Source: Rhodobacterales bacterium
GTDB lineage: Bacteria; Pseudomonadota; Alphaproteobacteria; Rhodobacterales; Rhodobacteraceae
Length of the DNA stretch: 34,555 bases
Direction of reading: 5' to 3'
Assembly: GCA_025362795.1 (NCBI GenBank)
Contig: JANYFE010000001.1
Location: 1 to 34,555, forward strand
The notes beneath the pieces are model-generated. The model had not been told where the DNA came from. It did no database searches and worked only from the letters and a program-made list of their open reading frames with translations. Shown here piece after piece: positions 33,004 to 34,555 of the stretch; the stretch's first letter is position 1, and each line of letters opens with the position of its first letter. The position numbers and the translations under genes are program-made.

Positions 33004-34308
33004 ATGACCACCCTGACCCACGCGCGCGTTTTCCGCATCGCCATGCCGATCGTGCTGTCGAACGCCACCGTGCCCCTGCTCGGGGTCGTCGATACCGCGA
33101 TTGTCGGCCAGATCGGTCTTGCCGCCCCGATCGGGGCGGTCGGGCTTGGCGCTGTCATCCTTGCCACGCTGTACTGGGCCTTCGGCTTTCTCAGGATGAG
33201 CACCTCTGGCCTTGCAGCACAGGCCCAAGGCGCGGGCGATTTGCCCGAACGCTCTGCCACGCTGATCCGCGCCCTGTTGATCGCCTTCGCTGCCGGTCTG
33301 GTCCTCGTCGCCACACAGCACCTGCTGTTCGCCGCCGCCTTCAGCGTCTCGCCCGCGTCGGAAGCCGTCGAAACCCTGTCGCGCCAATACCTCGCCATCC
33401 GGATCTGGGGCGCACCCGCCACCATTGCCATCTTCGCCCTGACCGGCTGGTTCGTCGGGGTCGAGCGGACCCGCGCCATCCTGATCCTGCAACTGTGGCA
33501 GAACGGCCTGAACGTCGTGCTGGCCTTCTGGCTCGTGCTGTCGCTGGGTTGGGGCGTGCCCGGTGTCGCCACCGCCACCCTGATCGCCGAATGGACCGGC
33601 CTCGCCCTTGGCCTGTTCCTCGCCCGCGATGCTTTCGGCGCGATCCTCGCCAAAGCCTGGGCCAAAGTCTCCGACCGCACCGCGCTCAGAAAAATGTTTG
33701 GCGCCAGCCGCGACATCATGCTGCGCACCGTGATCCTGCAACTGTCTTTCACCACATTCGTGTTCATCGGTGCCCGGTTTGGCGACGACACCCTCGCGGC
33801 CAATGAAATCCTGCTACAGTTCCTGGGCATCATGGCCTATGCGCTGGACGGCATCGCCTTCGCCGCCGAAACCCTGATCGGTCAGGCCTTCGGCCACCGC
33901 TCCGCAACCGAACTGCGGCAGGCCACCCGGATCTGTCTGCAATGGGGCTTTGGCGGTGCGGCACTGCTCGCCCTGATCTTCGCCCTCGCCGGCCCCGCGA
34001 TCATCGACCTGATGACCACCGCACCCGGGGTGCGCCTCACCGCCCGCCTGTTCCTGCCGTGGCTCGTCACAGCGCCGCTGATCGGTGCCGCCTGCTGGAT
34101 TTACGACGGCATCTTCATCGGAGCCCTGATGACCGGCGCGATGGTCCGCTCGGCGGTCATGGTGCTGGCGGTCTACCTGCCCGCCCTCGTCCTTCTGGTG
34201 CCGCTTTTTGGCAACCATGGCCTGTGGGCCGCCCTGATGCTGATGAACGCCGCCCGTGGCCTGACACTTTACCGCGCGTTCCCTGCGCTGGCGGCAAAAC
34301 TCGGTTGA
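33004..34308 (+). CDS. MATE-family efflux transporter (DinF-like)
   Basis: The 434-aa protein has about twelve membrane helices and the MATE pattern: FRIAMPIVLSNATVPLLGVV then DTAIVGQIG, then LYWAFGFLRMSTSGLAAQAQ, and the DinF-branch sequence LQFLGIMAYALDGIAFAAET then LIGQAFG. It exports cationic drugs or metabolites with Na+ or H+. ATG 33004 has only a weak Shine-Dalgarno. It follows the thioesterase genes by 40 bases and may be co-transcribed. Confidence 0.92.
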   Translation: MTTLTHARVFRIAMPIVLSNATVPLLGVVDTAIVGQIGLAAPIGAVGLGAVILATLYWAFGFLRMSTSGLAAQAQGAGDLPERSATLIRALLIAFAAGLVLVATQHLLFAAAFSVSPASEAVETLSRQYLAIRIWGAPATIAIFALTGWFVGVERTRAILILQLWQNGLNVVLAFWLVLSLGWGVPGVATATLIAEWTGLALGLFLARDAFGAILAKAWAKVSDRTALRKMFGASRDIMLRTVILQLSFTTFVFIGARFGDDTLAANEILLQFLGIMAYALDGIAFAAETLIGQAFGHRSATELRQATRICLQWGFGGAALLALIFALAGPAIIDLMTTAPGVRLTARLFLPWLVTAPLIGAACWIYDGIFIGALMTGAMVRSAVMVLAVYLPALVLLVPLFGNHGLWAALMLMNAARGLTLYRAFPALAAKLG

Positions 34309-34352
34309 TCACCGCCCGCTTCGTTAACACCGCCTGCCACCAAAATCGTAGA

Positions 34353-34396
34353 GACGCAAAGAAGACGCGTTCAAGACGCATCCAAGACAAGCGAAT
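34353..34396. repeat. Four imperfect 11-bp tandem units
   Basis: GACGCAAAGAA, GACGCGTTCAA, GACGCATCCAA and GACAAGCGAAT follow each other without gaps from 34353 to 34396. The first three share GACGC and a terminal AA. They lie 45 bases after the MATE stop and 20 bases before the IS630 end. The 11-bp period puts every unit on the same DNA face. Confidence 0.55.
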
Positions 34397-34418
34397 TTTG
34401 AACAATTTCAGCAAATTA

Positions 34419-34555
34419 GAGCGTGTCGCGTTCAGCTGACCCCATAGCCTGCGGCGATGAAGTAGTTTCGGCATTCGGTTGGCTTGAACAGATCACAGAC
34501 TGCGCCGACCTGTTTCCAGAGAGCATGGTAGGTTCTGGCGGCGGCCTTGCGTATC
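34419..34555 (-). mobile_element. IS630-family element, right part cut by window edge
   Basis: The outermost bases are probably GAGCGTGTCGCGTTCAGCTG (34419-34438), directly preceded by TA at 34417-34418, the dinucleotide that IS630 elements duplicate on insertion. The transposase end lies inside it. The other end is outside the window. Confidence 0.7.
34432..34555 (-). CDS. IS630-family transposase, C-terminal end only
   Basis: Read from the right edge the minus strand encodes 40 residues to TGA (34434-34432): [20 protein letters not shown], then [20 protein letters not shown]. The pattern ALW..VG..CDLF.P.EC.NYF.AAGY is the usual C-terminus of IS630-family transposases in alphaproteobacteria. 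The DDE residues are outside the window. Confidence 0.85.
   Translation of the reverse strand, partial: IRKAAARTYHALWKQVGAVCDLFKPTECRNYFIAAGYGVS

Noticed and set aside
32331-33833. 500-codon open frame on the minus strand
   Set aside because: It is the complement of the thioesterase and MATE genes, which have clear family signatures.
1-34555. CRISPR array, rRNA, tRNA or riboswitch
   Set aside because: No regularly spaced direct repeats of 23 bases or longer, no rRNA or tRNA pattern, and no recognisable riboswitch (including FMN before ribA) were seen on reading.

Overview
The window looks like chromosomal DNA of an alphaproteobacterium of the Rhodobacteraceae/Paracoccaceae type. The base composition is GC-rich. 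The set of neighbours is typical of that group: yqgE/DsbD-N, leuS-lptE-holA, a DUF3576 lipoprotein, a Rhodobacter-type porin, a Rhodobacterales-type Hint-domain protein, and a MerR-controlled beta-oxidation operon. The assignment rests on protein family resemblance read by eye; no database search was run.

Layout. Positions 1-1.7 kb are an accessory edge: the 3' end of an IS3-family transposase, an AT-rich gene-poor stretch, a 26-codon mini-ORF, a perfect 12-bp palindrome in front of an unrecognised 178-aa protein, and a wrecked hicB antitoxin gene that carries a small double-hairpin repeat. From 1.7 to 19.3 kb the content is mostly housekeeping. On the minus strand lie a BaiN/HI0933-type flavoprotein, an MscS channel, YqgE, holA, lptE, leuS, a DUF3576 lipoprotein, an amylosucrase-like GH13 enzyme, an L,D-transpeptidase, ribA and a shortened MFS transporter. 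On the plus strand lie a DsbD-N protein, a porin with a clear terminator, the YggS PLP protein, an OmpR-type response regulator and exonuclease III. At 19.3-19.8 kb lies a GFA-family pseudogene with about four frameshifts. From 20 to 24.2 kb (plus strand) come YbjN, proC, a CsaA-type protein, a D-2-hydroxyacid dehydrogenase, a sulfotransferase and a Hint-domain protein.

From 32.0 down to 24.1 kb, on the minus strand, runs a probable fatty-acid (or branched-chain acyl-CoA) oxidation operon: two MerR paralogues, a DmdC-like acyl-CoA dehydrogenase, a 70-aa possible ribbon-helix-helix protein, a GST, thiolase (fadA), a cupin, and the FadB/FadJ-type hydratase/dehydrogenase. A near-perfect 16-bp dyad upstream of the first MerR gene is a likely operator. 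Divergent from it are two overlapping PaaI/hotdog thioesterases and a MATE exporter. The window closes with short 11-bp-period repeats and the end of an IS630-family element running off the right edge.

I do not see a clear new defence or biosynthetic system. The most interesting signals are small: the repeat-disrupted hicB, the palindrome-controlled orphan gene at the left edge, a recurring 3'-of-stop sequence element (22.67 and 28.95 kb), the AT-rich patch inside leuS, the in-frame deletion of about two membrane helices in the MFS protein, and several hairpins next to or over ribosome binding sites.
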